Source of the DNA: Pseudomonas sp. BMS12
Lineage (GTDB): Bacteria; Pseudomonadota; Gammaproteobacteria; Pseudomonadales; Pseudomonadaceae
Direction of reading: 5' to 3'
Length of the DNA stretch: 64,000 nt
Assembly (NCBI RefSeq): GCF_001592875.1
Contig: NZ_LSOF01000014.1
Coordinates: 62,001 to 126,000 of the forward strand
This document shows positions 27,413 to 36,640 of this stretch, piece by piece. The position numbers were made by a program, and so were the translations under genes. A model generated the notes under the pieces. It had not been told where the DNA came from. It ran no database searches and was given only the letters and a program-made list of their open reading frames with translations. How positions within the stretch are numbered: position 1 is the first letter of the stretch; each line of letters starts with the position of its first letter.

Positions 27413-28950
27413 TGACGCCAGCGCGCAGACTCGGTGTGCTGCTAGGCGACCAGCTGTCGTTCGACCTCAGCCTGTTCGACGCGCTCGACCCGGCGCAGGA
27501 TGCGCTACTGATGGCCGAGGTGATGGACGAGGCCACCTACGTCGCCCATCACCCGCAGAAGATCGCGCTGATCTTCAGCGCCATGCGCCACTTCGCCCAG
27601 GCCCTGGGCGAGCGGGGCTGGCGGGTGATCTACGTGCGCCTGGACGATGCCGGCAACAGCGGCAGCCTGACTGGTGAGCTGCTGCGCTGGGCCGAGCGCC
27701 TGGGCGTGGAGCAGGTGCACCTGACCGAGTGCGGCGAATGGCGCTTGCAGGAGGCCTTGAATCAGTGCGGTCGGCCGTTGGTGTGGCACGAGGACCGGCG
27801 CTTTCTCTGCTCGCGGCAGCGTTTCGCCGCCTGGGCGAGCGGGCGCCGGCAACTGCGCATGGAAAACTTCTACCGCGACATGCGCAAGCGCACCGGCCTG
27901 CTGATGGCGTTCGACGGCAGCCCGGTCGGTGGCACCTGGAACCTCGACGAGGACAATCGCAAGTCGCTGCCCAAGGGGCTACGGGGTCCCTTCGCCGCGC
28001 GTTTCGCCACCGATGAGCTGACCCGCGAGGTGCTGCAACTGGTCGAGCAGCGCTTCGCCGGGCATTACGGCAGCCTCGAAGGCTTCGACTACCCGGTGAC
28101 CCACGCCGAGGCCCAGGCGCTGTGGCAGCACTTTCTCGACTTCGGCCTGGCCGCCTTCGGCGACTATCAGGACGCCATGGCCCAGGGCGAGCCCTATCTG
28201 TTCCACGCCCGCATCAGCGCCGCGTTGAACATCGGCCTGCTCGATGTGCGCCAGCTGTGCGCCGATGTCGAGCAGGCCTATCGCGAGGGCAGGGCACCGC
28301 TGAACGCGGCCGAGGGTTTCATCCGCCAGCTGATCGGCTGGCGCGAATACGTACGCGGCATCTACTGGCTGCGCATGCCGGAGTACGCCGAGCTGAATGC
28401 CTTCGGCAACCGCCGCGCGTTGCCGGAGTTCTACTGGAACGGTGAGACCTCGATGCGCTGCATGGCCCAGGCCATTGGCCAGAGTCTGGAACTGGGCTAC
28501 GCCCACCATATCCAGCGGCTGATGGTGACCGGCAACTTCGCCCTGCTCGCCGGCATCGCGCCCAAGGCGATCTGCGAGTGGTACCTGGCGATCTACCTGG
28601 ATGCCTTCGACTGGGTGGAGCTACCCAACACCCTGGGTATGGTCATGCATGCCGACGGCGGCTACCTGGGTTCCAAGCCCTACTGCGCCAGCGGTCGCTA
28701 TATCCAGCGCATGTCCGACTACTGTGGCGACTGTGCCTATCGGGTCGATCAGGCCGTGGGCGAGCAGGCCTGCCCGTTCAATGCCCTGTACTGGCATTTC
28801 CTGCGCCGGCACCGCGACCGCCTGGGTAGCAATCCACGCCTGGCCATGGTCTACCGCAACCTCGAACGCATGGACGAAGACCGGCGCGAGGCCCTGTGGC
28901 AGCGTGGCGAGGATCTGCTGGCGCGCCTGGATGCGGGACAGTCGTTATGA
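27412..28950 (+). CDS. Fe-S bacterial photolyase/cryptochrome (PhrB/CryPro class)
   Basis: A 512-residue flavoprotein of the prokaryotic (6-4) photolyase class (FeS-BCP), which uses blue light to repair pyrimidine (6-4) photoproducts or acts as a light sensor. Four Cys that hold a 4Fe-4S cluster are at 350, 438, 441 and 454 (MRCMAQ, YCGDCAY, QACPFN), the same numbers I recall for Agrobacterium PhrB. The N-terminal antenna domain begins [12 protein letters not shown]. The start is GTG 27412, overlapping the upstream stop. The downstream DUF2256 gene overlaps by 4 bases. It is the catalytic centre of the operon that starts at 25305. Confidence 0.93.
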   Translation: MTPARRLGVLLGDQLSFDLSLFDALDPAQDALLMAEVMDEATYVAHHPQKIALIFSAMRHFAQALGERGWRVIYVRLDDAGNSGSLTGELLRWAERLGVEQVHLTECGEWRLQEALNQCGRPLVWHEDRRFLCSRQRFAAWASGRRQLRMENFYRDMRKRTGLLMAFDGSPVGGTWNLDEDNRKSLPKGLRGPFAARFATDELTREVLQLVEQRFAGHYGSLEGFDYPVTHAEAQALWQHFLDFGLAAFGDYQDAMAQGEPYLFHARISAALNIGLLDVRQLCADVEQAYREGRAPLNAAEGFIRQLIGWREYVRGIYWLRMPEYAELNAFGNRRALPEFYWNGETSMRCMAQAIGQSLELGYAHHIQRLMVTGNFALLAGIAPKAICEWYLAIYLDAFDWVELPNTLGMVMHADGGYLGSKPYCASGRYIQRMSDYCGDCAYRVDQAVGEQACPFNALYWHFLRRHRDRLGSNPRLAMVYRNLERMDEDRREALWQRGEDLLARLDAGQSL

Positions 28951-29162
28951 AAAAGGCCGATTTGCCGAGCAAGCTCTGCGCGGTCTGCGGCCGACCCTTC
29001 AGTTGGCGGCGCAAATGGGCGCGGTGCTGGGAGCAGGTGCGCTACTGCTCGCAGCGCTGTCGCTGCGTGCGTGGAGCCAGGGCGCATGAGGCAACGGATG
29101 CGCGAGCAGTGCGTCTCGCGGGTGCCAGTTCTGTCTCCGCACAACGCCCAGCAAGCACCTGA
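28947..29162 (+). CDS. DUF2256 zinc-ribbon-like small protein
   Basis: A 71-residue protein starting [20 protein letters not shown]. Cys at 11, 14, 34 and 38 (CAVC, YCSQRC) look like a treble-clef or zinc-ribbon site; Cys27 and Cys40 are extra. DUF2256 genes are commonly next to photolyase/cryptochrome genes, and this one overlaps the photolyase stop by 4 bases. The C-terminal 25 residues after the motif are low-complexity. Function unknown; a role in cluster loading or DNA contact would be speculation. Last gene of the operon. Confidence 0.88.
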   Translation: MKKADLPSKLCAVCGRPFSWRRKWARCWEQVRYCSQRCRCVRGARAHEATDARAVRLAGASSVSAQRPAST

Positions 29163-29392
29163 GTGCTTACTGGATAGTCACAACTCTTTCACATCTGGGC
29201 ATCGCATTGGCCCTGCGCAGTGAACTCGACGCGCTCCCTCGGGTCTGTCTGCTGTCGGCCCGAACGGGGAGGGTGGCATGGCCATTTGCCGCCGTCAGGT
29301 AGCGTACCCATCCCGTCGCAGCATTGCGTATGGTCGGCGAGTGTCGTGCCCGTTGCTCGGGTGTTGTGTTCCCGCCAAGTGAAGATTGTCCA

Positions 29393-30061
29393 ATGTCCCG
29401 ATCCTGCCGTTTTCTCGCCAATTCCTCCTCGTTCCAGCTTCGCGCCCTCTATGCCAGCCTGCTCGGCGGTCTGCTGGCCACCAGCACTCCTGCGTGGGCG
29501 GAGGAGTCTGGCGGCAATGCACGCTGGGTCAGCGACAGCCTGAATACCTATGTGCGCAGTGGCCCCACCGATGGCTATCGCATCGTCGGTACGCTCAGTT
29601 CTGGGCAGAAGGTCGAACTGCTGCGTAGCCAGGGCGACTACAGCCAGGTACGCGGCGAGAATGGCAGTGCGGTGTGGATTCCCACCCGTGATCTGCAGGA
29701 GATGCCCGGCCAGGCCGAGCGTCTGCCGCAACTGGAACAGAAAGTGGCCGATCTCAGCGCCGAGCTGAAAGGCATCGACGACACCTGGAAGACCCGCGTG
29801 CAGGGCATGCAGGAGACCCTGGACTCGCGCAAGGCGTTGATCGACGAGCTGCAGGTAGCGCGTACCGCGCTGGACACCCAGCTGAACCAGGCCCAGGCCG
29901 AACTGCGCGAAGCCCAGGCGCAACTGGGCGAAGAGCGCCAGCAGGTGCTGATGAGCTACATGGTCTACGGCGGCGGCATCGCCGGCGTCGGGCTGCTTGC
30001 CGGCCTGATCCTGCCGACCATGCTGCGGGTGCGGCGCAAGCGCAACGACCAGTGGCTGTAG
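29393..30061 (+). CDS. Membrane-anchored SH3-domain protein (TIGR04211)
   Basis: A 222-residue envelope protein. A long signal sequence ends AWAEE near residue 37. A bacterial SH3 domain follows (about 40-100; WVSDSLNTYVRSGPTDGYRI), then a coiled coil of about 105-185 (repeated Glu/Gln/Leu, AQAELREAQAQLGEERQQ). One transmembrane helix, YGGGIAGVGLLAGLILPTML, precedes a short basic tail. This is the TIGR04211/YgiM-like layout, with the SH3 domain in the periplasm. ATG 29393 is the likely start. The 230-base gap before it shows no clear promoter or gene. Confidence 0.88.
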   Translation: MSRSCRFLANSSSFQLRALYASLLGGLLATSTPAWAEESGGNARWVSDSLNTYVRSGPTDGYRIVGTLSSGQKVELLRSQGDYSQVRGENGSAVWIPTRDLQEMPGQAERLPQLEQKVADLSAELKGIDDTWKTRVQGMQETLDSRKALIDELQVARTALDTQLNQAQAELREAQAQLGEERQQVLMSYMVYGGGIAGVGLLAGLILPTMLRVRRKRNDQWL

Positions 30062-30082
30062 TGCTCTATCAGCCTGTCAGGC

Positions 30083-30127
30083 TTTGTTGGATCAATGCCC
30101 GGTGCTGCAGGGGCTTGATCCAACAAA
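30083..30127. terminator. Long bulged hairpin between convergent genes
   Basis: TTTGTTGGATCAA (30083-30095) pairs perfectly with TTGATCCAACAAA (30115-30127). After a single bulged T the inner GCCC/GGGC (30097-30100 and 30111-30114) extends it to 17 pairs with a 10-base loop. It lies between the 3' ends of the SH3 and NTF2-like genes. There is no long T-run, only TTT/AAA at the base, so it may be a bidirectional terminator or a mobile palindrome. Confidence 0.6.
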
Positions 30128-30177
30128 TGGCCATGGGCCTATGGGTGAGCCTGTGAGTTGATAGCCTTTCGATCCGA

Positions 30178-30654
30178 CTACCAGCCCAGCTGCTTGTTGA
30201 AGCCGAGGGCGTCGTAGTAGTCGCCCTGGTAGGCGATCTTGCCGTCCTTGATGCGCACGAAGCTCACGCCTTCGAACGACAGCGGCTTGCCGGTGGCCGG
30301 GGTTTCCGCGCCCCAGGCACCGCTGTTGGTGCCGCTGAACTTCCACTGGAAGGCGATGCCGTCGGCGCTGACGATGGGCGCGCTGGTCATCTCCCACTTG
30401 AGGTCCGGCACGGCGCCGATGAACACCTTGATCACGTTGTCACGGGCCGCCGCCTTGCCTTCCTGCGGGGTGCCGACGGTGGCGTCGAAGTACACCGCGT
30501 CATCGGCCAGGTAAGTGGCCGCCTTGTCGGCGTCATGGGCGTTCCAGGCGGCCATGTAGCCGTCTACGAGCGCCTTGGCGTCATCGGCGGCCTGGGCCAG
30601 GCCGGCGAGGGTGCCGAGAGCGAGGAAAGCGATGCTGCGTAGTGCGGTTTTCAT
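30178..30654 (-). CDS. Exported SnoaL/NTF2-like protein
   Basis: A 158-residue periplasmic protein with signal peptide MKTALRSIAFLALGTLAGLAQA and a SnoaL-like NTF2 fold. The usual start of the fold is VDGYMAAWNAHDADKAATYL. Asp and His residues of the pocket are present, but no specific catalytic set can be assigned. Related proteins include polyketide cyclases and steroid isomerases; many are of unknown role. ATG 30654 has GGAG 8 bases upstream. Element A (30697-30822) lies immediately upstream, between this start and the aldehyde dehydrogenase stop. Confidence 0.87.
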   Translation of the reverse strand: MKTALRSIAFLALGTLAGLAQAADDAKALVDGYMAAWNAHDADKAATYLADDAVYFDATVGTPQEGKAAARDNVIKVFIGAVPDLKWEMTSAPIVSADGIAFQWKFSGTNSGAWGAETPATGKPLSFEGVSFVRIKDGKIAYQGDYYDALGFNKQLGW

Positions 30655-30696
30655 TGTTGTTGCTCCAGCTGACTTTCGATTGAGAAACATCGGAGC

Positions 30697-30822
30697 GATC
30701 TGGGCGTCGCGCGCGCCGGCAGGGCTAGGCGGCCTGCACCGAGAAAGCGCAATGTACTGGAGTACATGAGCATTTCGAGGTGCTGGCCAACAACGCCCGG
30801 CCAAGTGCGCGGCGTTCAGATC
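30697..30822. repeat. Element A: structured intergenic repeat with terminal inverted repeats
   Basis: Left arm GATCTGGGCGTCGCGC (30697-30712) and right arm GCGCGGCGTTCAGATC (30807-30822) pair with 3 mismatches. Inside is the perfect palindrome ATGTACT-GG-AGTACAT (30752-30767), followed by GAGCA. The right arm runs onto the stop codon of the aldehyde dehydrogenase. Layout and arm sequence match element B (58051-58269). Confidence 0.55.
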
Positions 30823-32245
30823 AGTGTTTGAACATCACATGACGGACTGCGGTGTAATCCTCCAGGCCGTACATCGACATGTCCTTGCCGTAGCCGGACT
30901 GCTTGACGCCGCCATGCGGCATCTCGCTGACCAGCATGAAGTGGGTGTTGACCCAGGTGCAGCCATACTGCAGGCGCGCCGACAGGCGATGGGCACGGCC
31001 TACGTCGCGGGTCCACAGCGAGGAGGCCAGGCCGTATTCGGAGTCGTTGGCCCAGGCCAGCACCTGTGCTTCGTCGTCGAACGCGGTGACCGAGACCACC
31101 GGGCCGAACACCTCGCGACGGACGATCTCGTCGTCCTGGCGTGCGCCGGCCAGCACGGTCGGCTCGAAGAAGAAACCGGGGCCGTCGACCGCCTTGCCGC
31201 CGGTGACCACCTGGATATGCGGCACGGCCTTGGCCCGCTCGACCATGTCGACCACGCGCTGGCGGTGCTGTTCGGTGATCAGCGGGCCGAGTTCGGTGCC
31301 TTCGTCATCCTGCAGGCCGTACTTGATGCTGGCCACGGCTTCGCCGAGTTTGGCCACGAATTTGTCGTAGATGCCCTTCTGCGCGTAGATGCGGCAGGCG
31401 GCGGTGCAGTCCTGGCCGGCGTTATAGAAGCCGAAGGTGCGGATGCCCTCGACCGCGGCGTCGATGTCGGCGTCGTCGAAGATGATGACCGGGGCCTTGC
31501 CGCCCAGCTCCATGTGCATGCGCTTCACCGTGTCGGCGGTGCTGCTGATGATTGCCGAGCCGGTGGGGATGGAGCCGGTCAGCGAGACCATGCGCACCTT
31601 CGGGTGGTTGGTCAGCGGCGCGCCGACGCTCGGGCCACGGCCGAACACGATGTTGACCACGCCGGCGGGGAAGATATCGGCGATCAGCTCGCCCAGGCGC
31701 AGGGCGGTCAGCGGGGTCTGCTCGGACGGCTTGAGCACCACGCAGTTGCCGGCGGCCAGGGCCGGGGCCAGCTTCCAGGCGGCCATCATCAGCGGGTAGT
31801 TCCACGGCGCGATGGAGGCGACCACGCCGAGCGGGTCGCGGCGGATCATCGAGGTGTGGCCGGGCAGGTATTCACCGGCGGCGGAACCTTGCAGGCAGCG
31901 CACGGCGCCGGCGAAGAAGCGGAACACGTCGGCGATGGCTGGCAGTTCGTCGTTCAACGCGGCGCTGTAGGGCTTGCCGCAGTTCTGCGACTCCAGGCGG
32001 GCCAGCTCCTCGGCGTTGGCGTCGATGCGCTCGGCCACGGCCAGCAGGGCGGCGGCGCGCTGGCCAGGAGTGGTCTGTGACCAGCCGTCGAAGGCGGCGT
32101 CGGCCGCGCGAACGGCGGCATCGACCTGCTCGGCGCTGGCCTCGGTAATCTCCACCAGGGTGCTGCCCAGAGAGGGGTTGAGCACGGGTTGGGCGGCGCC
32201 CAGGCCGGCGACCAGTTCGCCGTTGATCAGCAGTTTGGTTTGCAT
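30821..32245 (-). CDS. patD: Gamma-aminobutyraldehyde dehydrogenase
   Basis: NAD-dependent aldehyde dehydrogenase that oxidises 4-aminobutyraldehyde to GABA in putrescine breakdown. It has 474 residues, with Glu246 (HMELGGKAP) and catalytic Cys280 ([11 protein letters not shown]). The start is ATG 32245 with GAGG 8 bases upstream. It closes a run of five genes on this strand: ydcS, ydcT, ydcU, ydcV, then this, the same order as E. coli ydcSTUV-patD (ydcW). A palindrome at 32296-32321 lies between it and ydcV. A close paralogue is at 36641. Substrate is inferred from context and family. Confidence 0.9.
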   Translation of the reverse strand: MQTKLLINGELVAGLGAAQPVLNPSLGSTLVEITEASAEQVDAAVRAADAAFDGWSQTTPGQRAAALLAVAERIDANAEELARLESQNCGKPYSAALNDELPAIADVFRFFAGAVRCLQGSAAGEYLPGHTSMIRRDPLGVVASIAPWNYPLMMAAWKLAPALAAGNCVVLKPSEQTPLTALRLGELIADIFPAGVVNIVFGRGPSVGAPLTNHPKVRMVSLTGSIPTGSAIISSTADTVKRMHMELGGKAPVIIFDDADIDAAVEGIRTFGFYNAGQDCTAACRIYAQKGIYDKFVAKLGEAVASIKYGLQDDEGTELGPLITEQHRQRVVDMVERAKAVPHIQVVTGGKAVDGPGFFFEPTVLAGARQDDEIVRREVFGPVVSVTAFDDEAQVLAWANDSEYGLASSLWTRDVGRAHRLSARLQYGCTWVNTHFMLVSEMPHGGVKQSGYGKDMSMYGLEDYTAVRHVMFKH

Positions 32246-32295
32246 CACGTAAACCTCGTCATTCAGGTGTCGGTGTTGAGATATGGGTCGGCCCC

Positions 32296-32321
32296 GTGGG
32301 AGCGGCTGAAGCCGCTCCCAC
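32296..32321. repeat. Perfect 11-bp inverted repeat, REP-like
   Basis: GTGGGAGCGGC-TGAA-GCCGCTCCCAC (32296-32321), perfectly paired with a 4-base loop. It shares the AGCGGCTGAAGCCGCT core with 12263-12282. It lies in the 85-base gap between ydcV and the aldehyde dehydrogenase and may lower readthrough or stabilise the upstream mRNA. Confidence 0.75.
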
Positions 32322-32330
32322 ATGGCGAAG

Positions 32331-33140
32331 TTATTTCCCGCCGCTACCGGCAACGCCTTCGCCACCCTTGGTCAGGTAGTAGGCGCCGAGGATCGGGATC
32401 ATGGTCACCAGCATCACCAGCATGGCCACCACGTTGGTGACCGGTACATCGCGCGGGCGCGACAGCTGGTTGAGCAGCCAGATCGGCAGGGTCTTCTCGT
32501 GGCCGGCGGTGAAGGTGGTGACGATGATCTCGTCGAACGACAGGGCGAAGGCCAGCATGCCGCCGGCCAGCAGGGCCGAGCCGAGGTTGGGCAGGATCAC
32601 GTAGCGGAAGGTCTGCCAGCCGTCGGCGCCGAGGTCCATGCTGGCCTCGATCAGGCTGTAGCTGGTGCGGCGGAAGCGGGCGATGACGTTGTTGTAGACG
32701 ATCACCACGCAGAAGGTGGCGTGGCCGATGACGATGGTCAGCAGGCCCGGTTCGATGCCGAAGGTCTTGAACGCCGCCAGCAGGGCGATACCGGTGATGA
32801 TGCCAGGCAGGGCGATCGGCAGGATCAGCATCATCGACACGCTTTCCTTGCCGAAGAAGTCCCGGCGCCACAGTGCGGCCGCGGCCAGGGTGCCCAGGCA
32901 CATGGCAATCAGCGTGGCCACCGACGCCACTTTCAGCGACAGCTTGATCGCTTCGAGCACGTCGGCGCGGGCGAAGGCAACGCTGAACCAGTGCAGGGTC
33001 AGCCCTTGCGGCGGGAAGCTGAAGCCGGCGCTTTCGCTGTTGAAGGCGTAGAGGAAGATGATGAAGATCGGGAAGTGCAGGAACACCAGTCCGCCCCAGG
33101 CGGCGGCCTTCAGACCCCAGGACGCTTTCTCAGAGTGCAT
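32331..33140 (-). CDS. ydcV: Polyamine ABC transporter permease (YdcV-like)
   Basis: Inner-membrane permease of a spermidine/putrescine-type ABC importer, 269 residues with about six transmembrane helices, the first being [18 protein letters not shown]. The cytoplasmic coupling loop is [20 protein letters not shown] (the EAA motif). The start overlaps the ydcU stop by 11 bases, so translation is coupled. It pairs with YdcU to form the channel for the ATPase at 34073. Confidence 0.92.
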   Translation of the reverse strand: MHSEKASWGLKAAAWGGLVFLHFPIFIIFLYAFNSESAGFSFPPQGLTLHWFSVAFARADVLEAIKLSLKVASVATLIAMCLGTLAAAALWRRDFFGKESVSMMLILPIALPGIITGIALLAAFKTFGIEPGLLTIVIGHATFCVVIVYNNVIARFRRTSYSLIEASMDLGADGWQTFRYVILPNLGSALLAGGMLAFALSFDEIIVTTFTAGHEKTLPIWLLNQLSRPRDVPVTNVVAMLVMLVTMIPILGAYYLTKGGEGVAGSGGK

Positions 33141-34071
33141 CGAAGGCCCCCAGACGTTTGACGATGGACAGGTAGATAGCGATCAGCACGATCGGCACCA
33201 GGGTGAAGGCGGCGGCCATGGGCATGTTGCCGATGGCGCCCTGCTGCGAATACACCATGGTGCCGATGAAGAAGCCGGGCGGCCCCACCAGCTGCGGCAC
33301 GATGTAGTCGCCCAGGGTCAGGCTGAAGGTGAAGATCGAGCCGGCGGCGATACCCGGGATCGACAGCGGCAGTACCACCTGCCAGAAGGTTTGTGCCGGG
33401 TGCGCGCCGAGGTCGGCTGAGGCTTGCAGCAGTGACGGCGGCAGGCGCTCCAGCGAGGCCTGGATCGGCAGGATCATGAACGGTAGCCAGATGTAGACGA
33501 ACACCAGGAAGCGCCCCAGGTGCGAGGTCGACAGGGTGTTGCCGCCAACTGCCGGTACCTGCAGCAGCAGGTTGAGCAGCCATTCCAGGTGCAGTGCCTG
33601 AAGGAACCAGATGGCCACGCCGCCCTTGGCCAGGAGCAGGGTCCAGGCGTAGGCCTTGACGATGTAGCTGGCCCACATCGGCAGCATCACCGCGATGTAG
33701 AAGAACGCCTTGGTCTTGCCGCTGGTGTAGCGCGCCATGTAGTAGGCGATGGGGAAGGCGATCAGCGCGCTGGCCAGTGACACGGCGATGGCCATGCTCA
33801 GGGTGCGCAGGATGATGTCGAAGTTGGCGGCCTGGAACAGCGCTGCGAAGTTGCCCAGCGTGAGGTCCGGGGTGACCGTCATGCTGAAGTCGTCGAAGGT
33901 GTAGAAGCCCTGCCACAGCAGGGTCAGCAGCGAACCCAGGTAGATCACGCCGAACCACAGCAGCGGCGGCACCAGCAGCAGCGAGAGGTACAGGGTGGGC
34001 TTGCGGTAGAGCAGGCCGGAGAGGCGCCGCAGTGGCCCGTCCGTGCGGGTTTCGAGGGTCAGGGTGCTCAT
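33130..34071 (-). CDS. ydcU: Polyamine ABC transporter permease (YdcU-like)
   Basis: First permease subunit of the importer, 313 residues. After a hydrophilic N-terminus there are six transmembrane helices (first [20 protein letters not shown]) and the EAA coupling loop [21 protein letters not shown]. It starts one base after the ATPase stop. Together with YdcV it makes the heterodimeric pore. The family includes PotB/PotH. Confidence 0.93.
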   Translation of the reverse strand: MSTLTLETRTDGPLRRLSGLLYRKPTLYLSLLLVPPLLWFGVIYLGSLLTLLWQGFYTFDDFSMTVTPDLTLGNFAALFQAANFDIILRTLSMAIAVSLASALIAFPIAYYMARYTSGKTKAFFYIAVMLPMWASYIVKAYAWTLLLAKGGVAIWFLQALHLEWLLNLLLQVPAVGGNTLSTSHLGRFLVFVYIWLPFMILPIQASLERLPPSLLQASADLGAHPAQTFWQVVLPLSIPGIAAGSIFTFSLTLGDYIVPQLVGPPGFFIGTMVYSQQGAIGNMPMAAAFTLVPIVLIAIYLSIVKRLGAFDAL

Positions 34072-34072
34072 C

Positions 34073-35101
34073 TCAGGCCTCCTGGCGCAGGCCGACCATG
34101 GCCGCCCGCGACCAGCGCACGCGAACCTGCTGGCCGGGCTGCAGCGCCACTTCGGCCTGGTCCCACTGGCTGTTGGCCTGGCTCACCGAGAAGATCTGGC
34201 CGTTGTCCAGCTGCAACTCGTAGCGGGTCGCCGCGCCGAGGTACTGGATATCGAACAGCGCGCCGCTGAGTTCGATCTCGTCGCTGCCGAGCGCGCTGCC
34301 GTTGGCCAGGCGCGCATGCTCCGGGCGGATCGAGAACGGACGGCTGTCGCCGGTAAGCTGGCGGGCGAGGTCACCCTTGAGCACGTTGCTGGTGCCGACG
34401 AATTCGGCGACGAAGGCGGTGGCCGGCTGCATGTACAGGTTGCGCGGGGTATCGACCTGCTCGATGCGGCCCTTGTTGAACACCGCCACGCGGTCGGACA
34501 TGGACAGCGCCTCGCCCTGGTCATGGGTGACGAAGATGAAGGTGATGCCGAGCTGGCGCTGCAGCTTCTTTAGCTCGCCCTGCATCTGCTCGCGCAGCTT
34601 CAGGTCCAGCGCGCCGAGCGGTTCGTCGAGCAGCAGTACCCGTGGGCGATTGACCAGGGCGCGGGCCAGGGCCACGCGCTGGCGCTGGCCACCGGACATC
34701 TCCGCAGGTTTGCGCTTGCCGAAACCGGCCAGGGCGACCATGGCCAGCGCTTCCTCGGCGCGGCCCAGACGCTCGGTCTTGCCCACGCCCTTGACCTTGA
34801 GGCCGTAGGCGACGTTCTCCAGCACGCTCATGTGCGGGAACAGCGCGTAGTCCTGGAACACCGTGTTGACGTCGCGCTGGTAGGGCGGCAGGCCGGCGGC
34901 TTCCTCGCCGTGGATGCGGATCGAGCCGGCGCTGGGTTGTTCGAAGCCGGCGATCAGGCGCAGGCAGGTGGTCTTGCCCGAGCCCGAGGGGCCGAGCATG
35001 GAGAAGAATTCGCCTTCCTGGATGTCGATGGACACCCGGTCGACGGCCTTGACCTCGCCGAACACGCGGGAGACATCGGTAAATTGCACAGCAAAAGTCA
35101 T
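34073..35101 (-). CDS. ydcT: Polyamine ABC transporter ATP-binding protein (YdcT-like)
   Basis: ATPase of the importer, 342 residues. Walker A GPSGSGKTT (about 37-45), signature SGGQRQRVALARALV, Walker B VLLLDEPLGALD, and a C-terminal TOBE domain (about 270-340) make it a PotA/MalK-type subunit. ATG 35101 has GGAG 8 bases upstream. Between it and ydcS lies a 315-base gap with two inverted repeats, so it may have its own processing or promoter signal. Confidence 0.94.
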   Translation of the reverse strand: MTFAVQFTDVSRVFGEVKAVDRVSIDIQEGEFFSMLGPSGSGKTTCLRLIAGFEQPSAGSIRIHGEEAAGLPPYQRDVNTVFQDYALFPHMSVLENVAYGLKVKGVGKTERLGRAEEALAMVALAGFGKRKPAEMSGGQRQRVALARALVNRPRVLLLDEPLGALDLKLREQMQGELKKLQRQLGITFIFVTHDQGEALSMSDRVAVFNKGRIEQVDTPRNLYMQPATAFVAEFVGTSNVLKGDLARQLTGDSRPFSIRPEHARLANGSALGSDEIELSGALFDIQYLGAATRYELQLDNGQIFSVSQANSQWDQAEVALQPGQQVRVRWSRAAMVGLRQEA

Positions 35102-35416
35102 TTCAAACGCTCCAGGAAGAAAGCCATCCACCACCGTCAGTCCCGTCAGGGTTTGCCGACACGAGCCGGGAGCGCCGGTGGTGGATGTACAGCGGTGAAA
35201 CCAATGGCTTGGAATGAGAGGCTGGAAAACTGGTAGCCAGCCGCCGTTCAGATCGGCCCGGGGAGAGGCTTCTTCCTGGGCAGCGTTGAAGCAGCGCTGA
35301 GCGAGCGGTTCGTGGGCAAGGCGTCCCGCAGCACGAAGCGAGACATACCGCCGGGTAGGCGAGCTTCGTGCGAGGACACAACGCCGCCCACGGACCGCGC
35401 AGCCAGCGCGGCCTCC
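35102..35416. other. 315-base gap between ydcS and ydcT with inverted repeats
   Basis: No gene is supported. CATCCACCACCG (35125-35136) and CGGTGGTGGATG (35176-35187) form a perfect 12-bp inverted repeat just upstream of ydcT. GCACGAAGC (35331-35339) and GCTTCGTGC (35363-35371) form a 9-bp one nearer ydcS. Such hairpins inside an ABC operon commonly set the high ratio of binding protein to transporter by stopping or protecting transcripts; that use here is inference. Confidence 0.7.
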
Positions 35417-36568
35417 TTATCTACCGCCCATGATGGCGATGTAGTCCTGGGTCCAGCGGCTGTAGGGCACGTACTTGCCACCCTCGGCCTGCGGGGTTTT
35501 CCAGAAGGCGATCTTGTCGAAGTTTTCGAAGCCGTTGGTTTTGCAGCCTTCGGCACCGAGCAGTTCGTTGCCCTGGCAGGCGCTGGGCACGGCCGGTACG
35601 GAGCCGAACCAGGCGGCCAGATCACCCTGCAGCTTGGGCTGCAGCGACCAGTCCATCCACTTGTAGGCGCACACCGGGTGCTTGGCTTCGGCGTGCAGCA
35701 TGGTGGTGTCGGCCCAGCCGGTGGCGCCTTCGCTCGGCACGGTGGAGGCGATCGGCTGCTTCTCCAGTTGCAGGGCGTTGACCTGGTACGGCCAGGCCGC
35801 AGAGGCGACCACGCCTTCGTTCTTGAAGTCGTTCATCTGCACGGTGACGTCGTGCCAGTAGCGGTGCACCAGTTCATGCTGCTTGCGCAGCAGTTCGAGT
35901 GCCGCGCCGTACTGCTCCTCGTTGAGCAGGTAGGGGTCGGTGATGCCCAGTTCCGGCTGGTGCGCCTTCAGGTAGAGGGCAGCGTCGGCAATGTAGATCG
36001 GGCCATCGTAGGCCTGCACGCGGCCCTTGTTGCTCTTGCCGTCGGCCAGGTCCTGCTGCTCGAACAGTACCTTCCAGCTGGTCGGCGCTTCCTTGAACAC
36101 GTTGGTGTTGTACATCAGCACGTTCGGGCCCCACTGGTAGGGCGTGCCGTAGTGCTGGCCGGCAACCGTGTGCCAGGGTGCGTCCTTGAGGCGGTCATCG
36201 ACGCTCTTCCAGCTGGGGATCAGGTCGACATTGACCGGCTGCACGCGCTTGCCGGCGATCAGGCGCAGCGAGGCGTCGCCGGAGGCGGTGACCAGGTCAT
36301 AGCCGCCCTTGGCCATCAGGCTGACCATTTCGTCGGAGGTGGCGGCGGTCTTGACGTTGACCTGGCAGCCGGTGTCCTTCTCGAACTGGGTGACCCAGTC
36401 GTAGGCCTTGTCGGTTTCGCCGCGCTCGATGTAGCCGGGCCAGGCGATGATGTCGAGCTGGCCTTCGGCCTTGCCCAGGGATTTGAGTGGCTCTGCTGCC
36501 TGGACGGCGCCAGTGGCGAGCAGGGCGGTGGTCAGTGCACTGAGCACTGCGATTTTCTGCGCGGACAT
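35417..36568 (-). CDS. ydcS: Polyamine ABC transporter substrate-binding protein (YdcS-like)
   Basis: Periplasmic binding protein of the PotD/PotF/YdcS family, 383 residues. The signal peptide is MSAQKIAVLSALTTALLATG with cleavage after AVQA. The mature start AEPLKSLGKAEGQLDIIAWPGYIERGE is typical, with WPGY near the ligand site and KTAATSDEMVSLMAKGGYDLV. The ribosome site GAGGGA is upstream of ATG 36568. It is the first gene of the ydcSTUV-patD run. Likely ligands are putrescine or spermidine; the exact one cannot be read from the sequence. Confidence 0.92.
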   Translation of the reverse strand: MSAQKIAVLSALTTALLATGAVQAAEPLKSLGKAEGQLDIIAWPGYIERGETDKAYDWVTQFEKDTGCQVNVKTAATSDEMVSLMAKGGYDLVTASGDASLRLIAGKRVQPVNVDLIPSWKSVDDRLKDAPWHTVAGQHYGTPYQWGPNVLMYNTNVFKEAPTSWKVLFEQQDLADGKSNKGRVQAYDGPIYIADAALYLKAHQPELGITDPYLLNEEQYGAALELLRKQHELVHRYWHDVTVQMNDFKNEGVVASAAWPYQVNALQLEKQPIASTVPSEGATGWADTTMLHAEAKHPVCAYKWMDWSLQPKLQGDLAAWFGSVPAVPSACQGNELLGAEGCKTNGFENFDKIAFWKTPQAEGGKYVPYSRWTQDYIAIMGGR

Positions 36569-36640
36569 CGTGTTTCCCTCTTCTTATGGGCTGTTATGGG
36601 GGCAGCTAAATGTCGGCGAAACCTCTGCCGAACCTTGTTG

